Shown: one piece after another, positions 10,531-23,014 of the stretch
How positions within the stretch are numbered: the first letter of the stretch is position 1
Layout: every line of letters starts with the position of its first letter
Assembly: GCA_963565915.1 (NCBI GenBank)
Contig: OY751495.1
Location: 2,604,001-2,668,000, forward strand
From: Entoloma clypeatum
Taxonomy: Eukaryota > Basidiomycota > Agaricomycetes > Agaricales > Entolomataceae
Direction: 5' to 3'
DNA: 64,000 nucleotides
Notes under the pieces: model-generated
The model's database searches: none
What the model saw: only the letters and a program-made list of their open reading frames with translations
What the model was told of the DNA's origin: nothing
Translations under genes and position numbers: made by a program

Positions 10531-11990
10531 ATGACATTCGACCAATTCCAGATTCCCGATGAAATTTTCGCCACAGTTTTCGAGATGGGCGGGATATCAG
10601 ATTCCTTCCACCCTTATGCCTGGTGTGCAAGAGGTGGAACAATATCGTGACTGATACACCATCTCTTTGGGGCATCATTACGATCAACAAAAGTCGATCT
10701 CCAGAATTACTGGAAGCTCAGATCGCCAGAGCCAAAGCAGTCCCTCTGACGGTCTTCACCAACACTCATATTAAACCCCCCCACATTCGAGTTCTCGAGA
10801 GGGTCGTTCAACTATGTCGGAACTGGGTATCCGCGGATATTTCAATCCAGGTCCTATCCCGCTGCCATTGGCCTGATTTGTGGGGAAAATTGGAGAAATT
10901 GAGGCTCTCTTCCTCAGGTGTCGTAGGCGTAGCGGCGGATGAATTCTTCGACACCGACGAGTTTGGGTATCGCGATCCACCACGACTTCGTTCTTTTACT
11001 GCAGTTAGGATCCCGAAGGCATGGATCCAGCGATTCCTGACTCCATCTATCACACATCTTGAACTCGTATTGAAAGGTCCGGGTTGGGAGGGGGCTATCT
11101 TCCGGTCCATCGACCATCTTGTTCTCAGAGATGCTTGATTTCCTGTCCCGCGTTCCCCGACTGACCACCCTCAAGCTGGCCCATATACGATTTTTCGACA
11201 CGTCCTTGAAAAGCGACAGCTTCGTGCACCTCAAGAAGCTCGTGACTCTAGAACTGGACGATGTCCTATACCCAGCTACCATCCTTTGCCAAATATCCGC
11301 CCCGGTCTTAAGACGATTTCCGTCCATGGCGCCCCGATATCAGAGGTCAGATTGACCCGCGAGCTTAGAGAACGCCATCGTCCAGAAGTCGCGATGTTCA
11401 GTCCATTTCTCTCGCAGTGGAGTCAGGGCATCTTCCTCCCTGCCCAGCTGCACACCTTGGAGTTGGTGGACTGCCTACAAGTCAGCGATGTGGCGTACCT
11501 TATCCGCTGGGTCGCGCGTCTGCCATCGCTCGTTTGTCTCGCGCTTAGGGACGATTCTATCAGCCTCGCGGCAAACTTGCCACCTTCTGACGAAGAGACC
11601 AATATTTTTACGGCGCTTTCCTCTCCAGAGGGGGCGGGACCTGTGGTGGGAGGCTGGCTATGTCCCTCTTTGGCGCATCTCCGTGTCGCAACAGATTTGC
11701 AAGTAACTGATCTCATTCTCGTTGCCCGTGCAAGAGGGGTGACTTCCTCCCACTCCCAGGGTTCTCTCGATCGCCTTCGGCTCATAGAAGCACCCTTGTG
11801 CCCGAGTGGGAGCGTAAATGATATAGAAGCTTTAGAACGTCTGATCGACGTTCTACAATGCGGATGCTTTGGATGTGCATTCCAGGCGTTGTGTAAGTGT
11901 CCCTCCCCTGAGGTTTCACCGCTTCATTTGTTCATTCGAAATTTGATCTTAGGTAAGAGGAAATATGTTGAGAGCTTCAAGCTGAAATAG
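10531..11990 (+). pseudogene. F-box/LRR-type protein, frameshifted
   Basis: Starts like a mushroom F-box protein: IPDEIFATVFEMG, then VCKRWNNIVTDTPSLWG, the F-box core followed by the usual Trp-Gly. Leucine-rich segments follow (LERVVQLCRNW, LEKLRLSSS, ITHLELVL, LTTLKLAHIRF, LVCLALRDDSIS). The reading frame must switch at about 10620, at about 11125-11140 and at about 11300 to keep this order. No intron of plausible size with GT-AG ends explains these switches. The gene is therefore taken as broken by at least three small indels, though assembly error cannot be excluded. F-box proteins act as substrate adaptors of SCF ubiquitin ligases. Confidence 0.7.
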
Positions 11991-12859
11991 TGGACTTGAT
12001 TGAGCATGTGCAGAGATGGAAACACTATGGACCCCGAACCGGCCTATCCCCCGTCGGTCAATGGATGGAACAGCCAGGTCCACCATCACCCAGGTTTGTT
12101 CGTGAACGGGCGAACAGGGCTCGTTCTTTCAAAAATGACCCCACGACCCGGTAAACAGGACAAAATACCTCATATCACCCGTCCACCTTGACGACACCTT
12201 CGTTGCATGTTCCCTCACCGGTGAACGCACCAGCCCGATTTGTTTCACGTACGAAACGGGTATTTTTTGCTTGGAAGTAATACACTACTATATAGCTAGG
12301 GTTATACAAATATGCGGTGTGTGGACTCCAGATCAGAAGATCTAGGACGACATCGCATTTCTCGCACTCTCTATCGGTTCCGGTGACAATTCTTTAGTGA
12401 CATTGGTACTGGTCTCACGGTGGACAAGAGTAGATGCTGAGATAGATGTTTCCAAGGCGCTACCTTGAATATTTTGCGTATCCGGGGGCACTGCAAGCGA
12501 CGAAAGAACTGAGCCGCATGATCTAATTTGCGAAAGGACCCGGGTCCCAGAGGGTCCGATCGGTACCACAACTTACTCCAAGATATGGACAGTTCACCAA
12601 ATAAGGATTTTGGACGAGATCCCAACGGTGACTCTCTCAACTTGGTCCTATAGGGGAGCGCGTCAGTGTCAGCACTAGAGCTTCGCGCGATGAACGGACC
12701 TCGTCCGAAACCAAGACCGTGACGAGAGAAAAACCTTACTCGGCGCACAAGGTGCAGGGCCCACTGGCAAAACAATAATTTCCCATGACCTGAGAACGCA
12801 TGTCTCCCCGATGAACAACTTGAAAATCCTGGCATTCTTGGGATAATATCAGTTCATTC
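11991..12859. other. Gene-free stretch
   Basis: About 870 bp between two gene relics. Several open frames exist on both strands but none shows family features, and I call no gene. Confidence 0.4.
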
Positions 12860-13077
12860 ACTGATTCAAATTCGCCGATAGAGACGATCATCACGACGGA
12901 GGACCGCCAGCTGTTTGCGAGCGCGATGGAGGAGATTGGGGAGAAGTGTGCTGAGAGCTTCACGGCGACGAATCCAGAGGAGGCGGTGACTGCCGCAAAG
13001 ACGATCGGGTTCCCCGTGATTGTGCGTGCGGCGTATGCGCTGGGGGGCTTGGGGTCTGCCGCAGAAAATCTGTTCTG
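12860..13077 (+). pseudogene. Orphan fragment of carbamoyl-phosphate synthase large subunit
   Basis: About 70 residues read in one frame as an ATP-grasp segment of carbamoyl-phosphate synthase: [17 protein letters not shown], then [31 protein letters not shown] and ALGGLGS. The block [16 protein letters not shown] is nearly invariant in the family; here similarity stops abruptly after GLGS. The pieces before and after (the full subunit is over 1000 residues) are absent. It is a truncated relic, probably a captured or duplicated exon of the arginine-type enzyme, although the pyrimidine enzyme has a similar motif. No function expected. Confidence 0.75.
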
Positions 13078-13824
13078 GTGGTCATCGGTACAACTGGATC
13101 GTGGCTGCATTGGCCGTCCTGTTTGCCGTAACATCTTCCGAGAACGGTTAAGTAGTACTTACTACTTCTCAGAGCCCGACCGCAAGCTTCCAGTGACTGC
13201 AACGAATCAGAATCATATGTTCGCACTGGCCCGTCTTCCATAGAAGTAACGCCATTTACAAACGCACCGTCAACCATCAGAGTGGGAATCTAAACGGGGG
13301 AGGAACCCAAGTTCTTCCTGGTTCTTCAGGCTCTCGTCCGCCAATGAATCCACATGTCGACGCGTAAGGAAGGTGGTCGGAAACAGGACCCCGCCAGTGA
13401 CACAGGGGTATTCTTGAGACTCTTTCGAAGGGCCGATTCTACTCATGGTACACTGGTGAGAGCCACAAAGTATCCCAGAAACTTTTGCAACACGCACCGT
13501 ATCAATCCTACGAGTATTCCCCCTTACTCGGTGTCAACGCCTTCTTGACAGTGAGGCACCATTTCAACCACTCATGAAACATGCACAGCTTGAAGGACAA
13601 GATATGCACAAGGCCCTGTCCATGGTAGTTCAGCGATGCAAAATCTGGTATCTCAAAAAGATGACTATCATATTGTCGGCAATCTCATCAAATAAACTGT
13701 ACACCGATTTGAAAGCTACGCAGACGGAGTAGGGGGGGGGGTTAAAGAGGTTATATGACGACACAAAATGATTAAAGGCAACGTAATGACGAGGCGATAG
13801 AATACGAAAAATGGTCGACGCTCC
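13078..13824. other. Gene-free stretch with a G-run
   Basis: About 750 bp between the synthase relic and the EPL1 stop. A run of ten G lies at 13732-13741. No supported gene; part is probably the EPL1 3' UTR. Confidence 0.4.
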
Positions 13825-16800
13825 CTAGTACCCACTCTTGGAATTACTGGATTGTTGATGTTGCAACGACGGGGATGCCTTCGTCAACGTGGGTGTAAGC
13901 GACACACGAGAAGGCGACTGTGCCTGGGCGAGGGCGCCATTAGTGGAGGGGATCGGGGAAGGGCTGTGATGGGATTGCGGCGACAAGACATGAGCGCTCA
14001 GCTGCCCGCCGGAAGGTATTCGTATCCCATTGGGCCGTGTCCCGTTTGTAGAAGGAACACGGACAGGCACGGCTTGGCCACCAGGTGATCCCGAACCATC
14101 CGCGACTCCATTCGGAACAGCTTTAGGAACCCCTGTGACCCATTGCATATGCCGCGCCGCTGGTAACTTGATGTTCATGTTCGCACCAGCTGCCAGCTGC
14201 TGGACATTGAAGTTTGCACCATTGGGCACATGGAGGTATGCCGATGGAAGAGACCGTGCAACATTCTGTAGAGCGGAGAAGTCCTGACCGTTGTTCGCGA
14301 GAACAGTCTTCAAGTTCTGCACTTGCTGGGGTGTCAACATACTCGGACCTCCCAGAGCGAATTGGGCAAGAGCAGCGGCACCAGGGTGTTGGCCAGCCAA
14401 GTGGGCAAGATTGTAACCATTGGCCGATAGACCGGAGTGGAGCACACCCTGCTTCGCTGGTGAGCCGTTGATTCCGTTCGTCGTCGCCTTCACATCCTGG
14501 GATTGGGGTATGTCCGTCGGGTGGAGCTGAGTGGCGCCATTCACAACGGGATGGCTTGCCATAGCATCGGACTTGGTGACATCGATGTGAGAGATGTTGA
14601 TGGCAGCGCGATTGATCCCATTGGTCGAGGGTGGTAGGTGTTGTAACAGAGCTGCCGGGTTGGGCGGGGAGGGATGTAGTATAGGGGTGTTGGTGGCGAT
14701 GGCCGACGGTGGACGTATACCGCTAGTAGACGATATGCGCATCTGCGGCACAGCAGTCGGAGGCGGCATCTTCTTGAGTTGTTGCTGCATTGATACAGGG
14801 GTTCCACCAGAAGGCGTTGAAGGAGCTGGAAGGGGAGCGGGAGTTTGCAGAGCTGATGGCGGATGCATCGGACGCGGTCGAGGTGGCGGCGGCATCCCTA
14901 ACCTAAATGGTATTACATTCTGTTGTCGTCCGTCAACTGTGACGGGAATGCTGGGATCGGTGGTCAAGTTTTGTTGATCTGTATCGAGGAGCAGAGCCAT
15001 TGAATAACGTAGATACCTTGGGGAATTGTTCAACTTATTTCTGTTCGGAAAGTGATACGGAACTTACTTTTCGGAGTAGTCGTCGACAAGAATTCTGTTT
15101 TGCTCCTCCGGGCCTTCAGGTCCGACTGCGGGGACATCATCCGCATCAAATCTCCACCTCTCCGCCAATGTTCGTGCGCGGTTGTCGTCGCTCTCCTCCA
15201 TCTCGACATCCAAGTCACCCAAGTCAAATAAGTTGGACCGGTTGGTTGGACAAATTGAGGGAGGGATAGCATTCCGCCTATCAAGAAGCATCCGACCTCC
15301 ACGACCACGCCGTAGACGCAAAGCACGCGACTGGCGCCGGAGGACAGGTTTTCCGTCTGAATCGGCCGACGTAAAGTTGACAGGAACATATTTGAATAAT
15401 CGACTGGGGTAGGGTACAAGTGGCGGTTGATAAGGGTTCTAGAATGGAAGAGCGTTAAGTTCGACAGGGAACAAAGAAAAGAGATGCAATCACGTCGATC
15501 TGGTCTTCCCAATGGTGATCTTGCTCTTTTTGACGGTTCAGAGTTGATTCGATCGCCTCGTTGATCAGAGCTGTGCGCTCCTTTGGGCGAATCGCCACTT
15601 CGGGACGAGCAGAAGCACCTGACTCTGTCCTGATCTTCGTGGACCTACTGTGGAAGAGATATGAACAACCCAAAACGACAGATGAATGTAAGATGATACA
15701 TACGACGTTTCCGACTTTTTAGGCTTCTCTTTGTCCACGAGAAGTTCTTCATCGCCTTTGTCGTTCAAACTTGGGTACTTGCGTTTGAGGTCAACGAGAC
15801 CTAGACGTCGATCCCAGACTTGCTGCGCATGTTGGATACTTTCCTTCTTCTGATTCTCGCGCGTAAGAACAGCTTTTGCAAGATCCAAGGGGTAGGCAAG
15901 TTCATGTTGCAGTCGGAGTAGCTTGTCAGAAGAGGAAGCTTGAGAAGCTCGTGTCTTCCGAACAGCCTTGATCTCGCGTCGGCGGAAACAAACGTAGGAT
16001 TCATTCAGCGTGTCACCTTCATCGAACTGTTGAGATTGGTCAGCGCGTGGAATGAAAACGAAAGGATTTTTTACATTGAGAGCGGGTATGATCCTGTGCC
16101 CGCCGCGTTCGATCCGTCGTTCTTTCCAGTACGGGTAGATGATGCGGGCAATACGGACAAGCTGAGCGGGAGGTGGGATCCAAGGAGGGACTACGAAAGA
16201 GGCAAAAGTCGGTGGAGATAATGCAGTTGAAAAGGTTTCTTGGTATTCCGAAAAGGCGGGAAACGCCATGCCTGTTTCAAGCCCCTATAATACATGAGTT
16301 CGGAGCGTACAGAAGGGATAGCCAGACATACATGATGCAAATACTCCGTCTTCTCGTGCGTGACTTTTTCAAACAGACCCATCACCAGTTCGAACTCGGC
16401 CTCAGAAAGGACAAGCACCTGAGATGTCTCGGGCTCTTTTCCCTTTGCCTTTGCGCTGCGCGCCGAAGTTCGGGTTGTCGACGCAGACACAGCACCCTGC
16501 ACACTGGTACCTTCACCCCGGGCTTCCTCATTGTTCTTGTCGAGCCATTCCTTGTCGCGCTCATCCATATAGTAGGCGAATCCGCCGGCGAGGCCGTCTT
16601 GGCAGAGCTCTTCGACAGTGGACGACGAGCATAGATACGTGGACGGGTCCTTCCACCGGTCAGGCTGGTACAGCTCAGCATAGTTGTCGACGATGCCTGT
16701 GGAGTCGGGGGTGGGGATATACGCAGGCGGCGGCAGTGGCGCTTGAGCCTTGTCTCCGACGCCGCGTGTTGACCTGGACTGGGTCTGAGGGCGCTGGGAG

Positions 16801-17107
16801 GCGGACAGCACCGCCTGCAAATGGTGCTCCTGTGAGGAAGGAGCTTTGTCAGCAATCCGCGGGTCGCACAGCCACCAAAAAGGAGTAGCGTGGCGGGGGC
16901 AAAGGGGAGCGCTGGCGGACTCACATTGGCGTCCTCTGCGTCGACTCCAGCGACCAAGTTGGTGAAATAATGCTTCTCCTCGTCCTCGTCGGGTATGAGG
17001 ACGGCGTCGGCTTCGAGGTTGCCATGGTGGATTTTGAGGCGGGTCTTGTTGGTAATCCGGATGCGGTTCCTGAGGGTGGATGCGCCCTGGTGGTGGTTGC
17101 GGGGCAT
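13825..17107 (-). CDS. EPL1: Enhancer of polycomb-like protein EPL1 (NuA4 subunit)
   Basis: Scaffold of the NuA4/Piccolo histone H4/H2A acetyltransferase, linking Esa1 and Yng2 to nucleosomes. Exons on the minus strand: 17107-16925, 16829-16332, 16284-16075, 16026-15704, 15647-15494, 15438-15068, 15016-13825, giving 976 aa. The N-terminal EPcA part reads RNRIRITNKTRLKIHHG and EEKHYFTNLVAGVDAED. The middle carries the diagnostic YVCFRRREIKAVRKTRAS and LLRLQHELAYPLDL. The C-terminal third is Pro, Ser, Asn and Gln rich, with no visible fold, as in fungal homologues. Introns are 47-55 nt, except the first at 95 nt. The ATG at 17107 has no in-frame competitor that keeps the N-terminal motif. Confidence 0.95.
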
Positions 17108-20100
17108 ATCATGCGCACAGAGAAGAAGGGGCTAGAAAGTGAGACAGAAAATGGGAGGATGCGGCTCGTCGCTGGCGTCGCCCCACTGGGTCTGAGCGTT
17201 CGGATTTGGGCCGAAATTTGATTCGGCCCGGCAAATCAATCGAAACGGAAATCCCACGCTTTGTCACGCAATTATCTACTTTTGCATCAGTGGCCTGCTA
17301 ATGTTGCGCAAAGCAGTTCACAATCTTACAACTCAAAATATCTCACTTCCCAGATTACCTGTAATCGGGAAGTTAGGGTGGCGGGAGGCCAAAGGGTTTG
17401 GAGCATTTGAGTCACGCACCTTATTTACGTGACAAACGATGTAATTGGCAAGGGGGCTTCGATCATCCCCCCACGCCAAGGTCATTCTGTAAGTCTGATA
17501 ATGAGCAAGGAATTGGGTAGAATTAGGACGGGAAAATCCTACTTTGGTATGGCGACGGCACGCTGGGTAATCGAGTGCGTCCGGATGACGCAATCCAATG
17601 TAGGGCGACTGGGGGCTGGAGCCCAAGTCTTGTTGTCCAACCTTGTCGCATTACGTCTTGCTACTTGTCTTCAAATCCAATATTCCACGAGCATCTCGTG
17701 TGTCCTCATTGCACGGTGAGGGGGCACTCAATCATCCGTCAAGAGAGACCGTCGTGGAACATTGAGAAGGGTCTCATTTTGGATGGAAGGAATGATCAGA
17801 GGGCAGACAGGTGAGGTATACCTGAAGAGGAGGAGGTTGTCGAGGGAGTCAGTGGATGCGAGGACGTGAGCGCCGCTCATGAAAAACTCACCGCTCCATA
17901 GTGAGCAATCCAATTCTTCACCGCATATATACACGATCCGTCTAGAAGGGTGTAATTGGAGGTGAAAACGACGAGAGTACAAAGATGCGCACCCTCCCGC
18001 CACGAGCCACGATGCTCCCGATTTCCCCTCCCGGAAGTTGACCAATCCAACAGGACAATTAGAAAAAATGAACTTACAATCGAGAAATGCTCGCTCGAGA
18101 TCTTCGAACGTTTTGTGCTTTGTGCACTGAGTATCAGTCCGCTGTAAGCCTCAAGGACGACCAGCTTCAAGGGTACAAGGCGGACAAAGACATCTAGAAA
18201 AAGGAAGTTCGGTCAAAACGTAGTATCCGTGGCCACTCATCCCAAATGGTCACCAACGACAAGATTCGAGGATGAGTAGAAGGACAACGTGCAAGACATG
18301 GAGTGTATCAAACCGACAAGACGGATGGCCGGCACGTGTCCCGGTCGGAGATCGCCGAACCGTGGCAGTCAACGTTCAACAACGTTGTGGCCCAATGCAA
18401 AGTAACGATCACATATAATTTGCGCTTTAGGAACGCATCATGCACGTCAAGTTCACGGAGAGTTCAGGAGCTGAGATACGTGAGCTGAAAACGACAGGCC
18501 CGACGGTAACAGATATTCTACACAATCAATCACTCAAGGTTTCCCCAGACTACCCATCTTCATTTTAAGCGACGCTAAACGTGGACCGGAGAAACTTTTT
18601 GAACTCTGCTTAAGCGTCGGGCAGCACGACAGAGAGCCTACAAAAACAGTCAGACATAGGTGAAACAGTTCTTTTCAGACTCTTCTTCCCCCCTTGATTA
18701 AATACTCGTCGCGCCAAGCAGTCAGTCTGCCATGTACAGTACAACTGCATTCGGGGTTCCAACTATGACAGACAGTATGCATGAGATTTTATGAATCGAT
18801 CCTCAAGAATGCCACCTCAAATGCACGCCCGTGGATCCAAAAAGCATGGGGCTTTTCCCGCCCCGCGGAAGTTTGAGATGCGCGTGTGGGCTGGTCCCGA
18901 CTCCAGCGCCGCTGTTCTAATGGACAGTCTGGGAGGAAACGCACTAGTCGCTCAGGCTAATGTGCATGTTTTCACGATTCTGTTCCGTGCCTGGGAAGCC
19001 TGAGGCCGCAGTTTGGTACTTTGAAAGAGACGGACCCAAACCGATTTCATACCGTCATGAAGGAATCCGGCTCTCAACTGCGTATGCGATTGGTACATCG
19101 ACACGGTTCGATATCGATCGCAAGCTTACTTCAAGTGTGGGTGAACGTCATCATACTTGGTATCAGAGGATGGAAAAAACGCAAGACCTACTTACAACTT
19201 TGACTTATCTTGTAAGTACGTCCTCGTCATCTGCTCCGTTCTATGGATGTGGTCAGCTGAATTAGTAGGAAGTACTTGGTTACTTCGAGTCGTTCTTCTG
19301 CCTTCATTGTAACCCTGTCGTCGAGAAAAGTCTTTCGCAGCCGTTCCAACCACGGCATCAATCAATCAACCCTGGCTCATGGGGTCCAATGTCCCTGTCT
19401 CCAGCCTGGTTCCAGGATAAAGATTTACATCACCCACTGGGACGATCACCTAGCAAATAGCGCATTCTCTTGCAGTACGACTCGAGGGAAGCAGGGCGCC
19501 CAAAATTTCCGGGCTGCAAAGAGGTTGAATGGCACGCTGCTCCCTCGGGTGGCAGTTGAGAGAATGGGGTGGGTCAACAGTTATTGAAAAGGAGGAGCCA
19601 CCTGGATATCTGGGGCCAGAAGAGGTTGAGAAGGTTGGATCTGATTTCATGCAGTGAACCCGCGCATGTGGCCATGGATGGAATGCCTCATCAGAAGTGA
19701 TCGCAACGTGAGAGCTGAGAGCTGAAATTTCACATCTCATAGATGGGGAATGGAAGCAGGTTCAGAAGGGCGAGGATGTCAGGACTCACTCGTAACAAGG
19801 TAATCTAGGGGTACGAAGCGCGAAGCCAAAGGAAATCTAAACTCGAAAACAAGAGAGAACAGGCGGACGTGAAGGCGCAAGCAAGAAACTTATTGCGAAA
19901 ACGAGTTAGAGATTGTTCGCAAGGTATGAGCTGAGTGAAAGAGCGCTTCAAACAGTTTACAGCGGTTTAAGAAGCGAAGCCGATTGAGATCTTGCTGTAA
20001 ACAGGGTCAGCTGGGAGCGGCCGCGGAACCTCGGAACGGGATGTTACAACGTATCGATGAAAACTATCCCCATGTTGTTTCGGTCTGTGGGATTCGTTTT

Positions 20101-20186
20101 CCGAGCCTCGGGCGCTACAAATGCTCCTACATATATGATTTCTATCTCAGCTTTTTTCGAACTTATTCTCGTGAACATCCTCGCCC
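17108..20186. other. 3-kb gene-poor region
   Basis: No gene recognised between EPL1 and the purine permease, both of whose 5' ends face it. Open frames are short and show no family features. An imperfect palindrome lies at about 17347-17371 (cttcccagattac and gtaatcgggaag). The region may hold long promoters or non-coding transcripts, which cannot be judged from sequence alone. Confidence 0.45.
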
Positions 20187-23014
20187 ATGCCCAAGTTCAT
20201 AGAAACTCTGAATGATAGGGTGAGTTGCTTGATCTTTCCTCGAGATCATGGGTTTTAACTGCCTACTATCTAGGTCGCCGACTCGTTCTTTGGACGATGG
20301 TTCAGGTTAGACGGCTCAGGACACCCGAACGCTCGTGCGGGATCGCGTTTTACCGTATGTTCTTGTGCCACGGAAGCGAGATAGAGGTTTGTTTTTTTAC
20401 CAGGTTCCACAGACTGAAATTCGCGCGGGGTTCACGACCTGGGTAAGTAACGAAAACACCAGCGAATCTTGCCCCAACTTGAATTTATCCGTCGCTTAGG
20501 CAGCAATGGCGTATATCGTAAAATTTCAAGATTACGGGCTCGCAAGATTCCTTACTCACTCCCGCTACAGATAGCCGTCAACGCCTCTATCGTATCTGAT
20601 AGTGGTGGTCCATGCGTGTGCACAAAAAGTGATCTGTGCGTCAATGATGATGTCTACCTCTCCTGTGTAACAGAGGTCCGCCGGGACCTGATCACCACCA
20701 CGGCTGCCATCTCTGCCCTATCCTCCTTCCTCATGGGACTCCTCGCCAATCTCCCAGTCGGGCTCGCACCTGGCTTGGGCTTGAACGCATACGTGAGTAC
20801 TGCGTTCATGTCTTTGACATCTATCATACCGCTGACGTTTCTTGTGGGACGGGAAATCAAAATCAGTTCACCTATTCGGTCGTCGGCTTCCACGGTTCTG
20901 GAACCATCACATATGGAGAAGCCTTATCAGCCGTGTTCCTTGAAGGGTACGCATCTTATCGCATGATCTGAGCTGCTATCTTGTGTTCGAACTGTCTTCG
21001 TCGTCAAGGTGGCTATTTTTGATACTGTCCCTCCTCGGCGTGCGACAATGGATAACAAGGCTCATGCCGCAGTCATTAGTCCTCGCCATGGGCGCTGGCA
21101 TTGGTCTTTTCATCGCGTAAGTGAGCACACATGCTCTTTGATCAATCCTCCCTCATGCGCTCTCTTTCCCTAGGTTCATCGGATTATGTGCGTAGATTCT
21201 TTGTTTTCCATCGGATGTTAGTTGATCCATGAAGCGTTCATTAGCAAGCAGCGGTCTCGGAGTCGTTGGGGGCAATACTTCTACGTTGGTCGGGCTTGGA
21301 GGATGCACTCCTGACCGTATGCAGAACTTTCTTCGCTCGTCTTGCTTCTTTGACACTTCCATTCGGCACCAGACTATGTCAGTCCTGACCTCCCGGGTTA
21401 TTGTGCAGGCGGCGTCCTTCGGAATCCTACCATGTGGTTAGGTATCTTCCTCGGAGGGTATGTCTTTTGCTAACGGCTCCTTCCCCGACCTGCCTAATGT
21501 CTAACTCATGTTTCAGAATTTTGACGACTATCTTGATGATGTACCGCGTCAAAGGCGCGATTCTTATAGGAATCTTCCTTACATCCATCATATCATGGCC
21601 AAGACCGACATCTGTCACGTACTTCCCTCACACCGCGGCTGGCGATGCGTTGTTCCAGTATTTTGAAAAGATTGTGAGCTTCCACAAGTTAACGAAGATC
21701 GGTAACGCACTCACTGTGAGCGGTTTTCGTTCGCATTATATATGAAAATGAAACCTAACGTTCCCTCTCGTTATTACAGTTCAATTATGGGTTAGTCTAT
21801 ACCAATCTGGCGATTTTGTCAAGAATGCTAATCCGCTGGTAGGAACGGAAAAGTGTGGTATGCACTGATCACATTCCTTTACGTCGATATTCTTGGTAGG
21901 TGCCCAGAATCGATCACTTCAAACAATTGAATTTTGAAAAAAAAGAATATTCGGATGTCAGATACCACTGGGTAAGCCCTCCGACTTTCTGCCTGGTCTA
22001 CAGGGCATGTTTTCCTGACAAATCGAAAAAGGACACTATACTCTATGGCCAAATTCGCCGGTCTTCGTGACCCCGTAACATTAGATTTTGAAAACTCCAC
22101 GATAGCCTACTGCGTTGACGCGTTCTGCATAAGTATGGGAGCATTGCTTGGTACAAGTCCTGTGACCGCTTTTATCGAAAGCGCCACCGGTATCAGCGGT
22201 ATGTCGTCACGGTCCCTGTCTACCTTTCTGTAAAATGTGACTTTGGTTTGAATCTTCAGAGGGTGGTAGGACGGGCATCACGGCAATGACTGTCGGATTC
22301 GCATTCTTTGTTTCCATCTTCTTTGCGCCGGTATTTTCGTCCATCCCCCCCTGGGCCACTGGGGGTGCATTGGTGATCGTTGGTTCCCTCATGATTCACA
22401 AGTGTGCCCCTTTTTTCTAACGAATGAAATACGATGTTATTAACGTTCATACACCTTGCAGTGTCCGCGAGATCAATTGGAACTATATCGGAGATGCTGT
22501 CCCGGCTTTCCTCGTCATCATCATCGTTCCTTTGACATACAAGTTCGTACAGTACCCGTGTTATTTGAATATGGGACTGCTCTGACCTTCATATTTAGTC
22601 TCGCACATGCTGTCATTGCCGGCATCCTGACCTACGTTCTTCTCAATGGCATCCCGTTGATCTTAGATAAACTTTCTGGTGGCCGCATCGTGCCACCAAA
22701 CTATGAAGACTCGGAGCCTTGGGTCATTCCGCCGGGGGGCATCATGCCTGGCTGGGTGTAAGTTTTGGAGTGTCACTGTGGAATTCCTCGCCCTAACCTT
22801 CAATCCCATATCTAGTAGTAAAGCGTTGATTGCACTGAAGCAAGGCCGTTCTTCAGGTCCTGGTGCAGCTCCAAAGAGTAAAGAGGAAGACAAAGGTTAT
22901 ATCACAAGCACTAGGTCATCCCAGGAATCTAGGTTGCAAATAAAGGTGAAGGAAGAGATGTGCAATGAAAAGAGTCGAGGGGTTGAGGTTTGTTCGAGAA
23001 CGAATAACAAGTAA
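20187..23014 (+). CDS. azgA: AzgA-type purine permease (NCS2/xanthine-uracil permease superfamily)
   Basis: Proton-coupled uptake of adenine, guanine and hypoxanthine at the plasma membrane, as known for AzgA. It needs 19 exons: 20187-20219, 20274-20354, 20404-20442, 20500-20517, 20571-20792, 20867-20946, 21009-21116, 21174-21187, 21245-21316, 21409-21457, 21517-21715, 21780-21790, 21843-21895, 21962-21971, 22032-22198, 22260-22401, 22462-22542, 22599-22757, 22816-23014. Together they give 578 aa, the family length. Hallmarks: VADSFFGRWFRLDGSGHP near the N-terminus, NASIVSDSGGPCVC, LPVGLAPGLGLNAYFTY, SVVGFHGSG, PTMWLGIFLGG, GTSPVTAFIESATGISEGG and IPPWATGGALVIVG. About a dozen hydrophobic segments are spread along it. 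Exons of 10, 11, 14 and 18 nt are required to keep these blocks joined. The charged tail after 22816 is poorly conserved. Confidence 0.93.

Noticed and set aside
13852..14977. Plus-strand open frames within EPL1 exon 7
   Set aside because: These are shadows of a Pro/Ser/Asn-rich coding exon on the minus strand.
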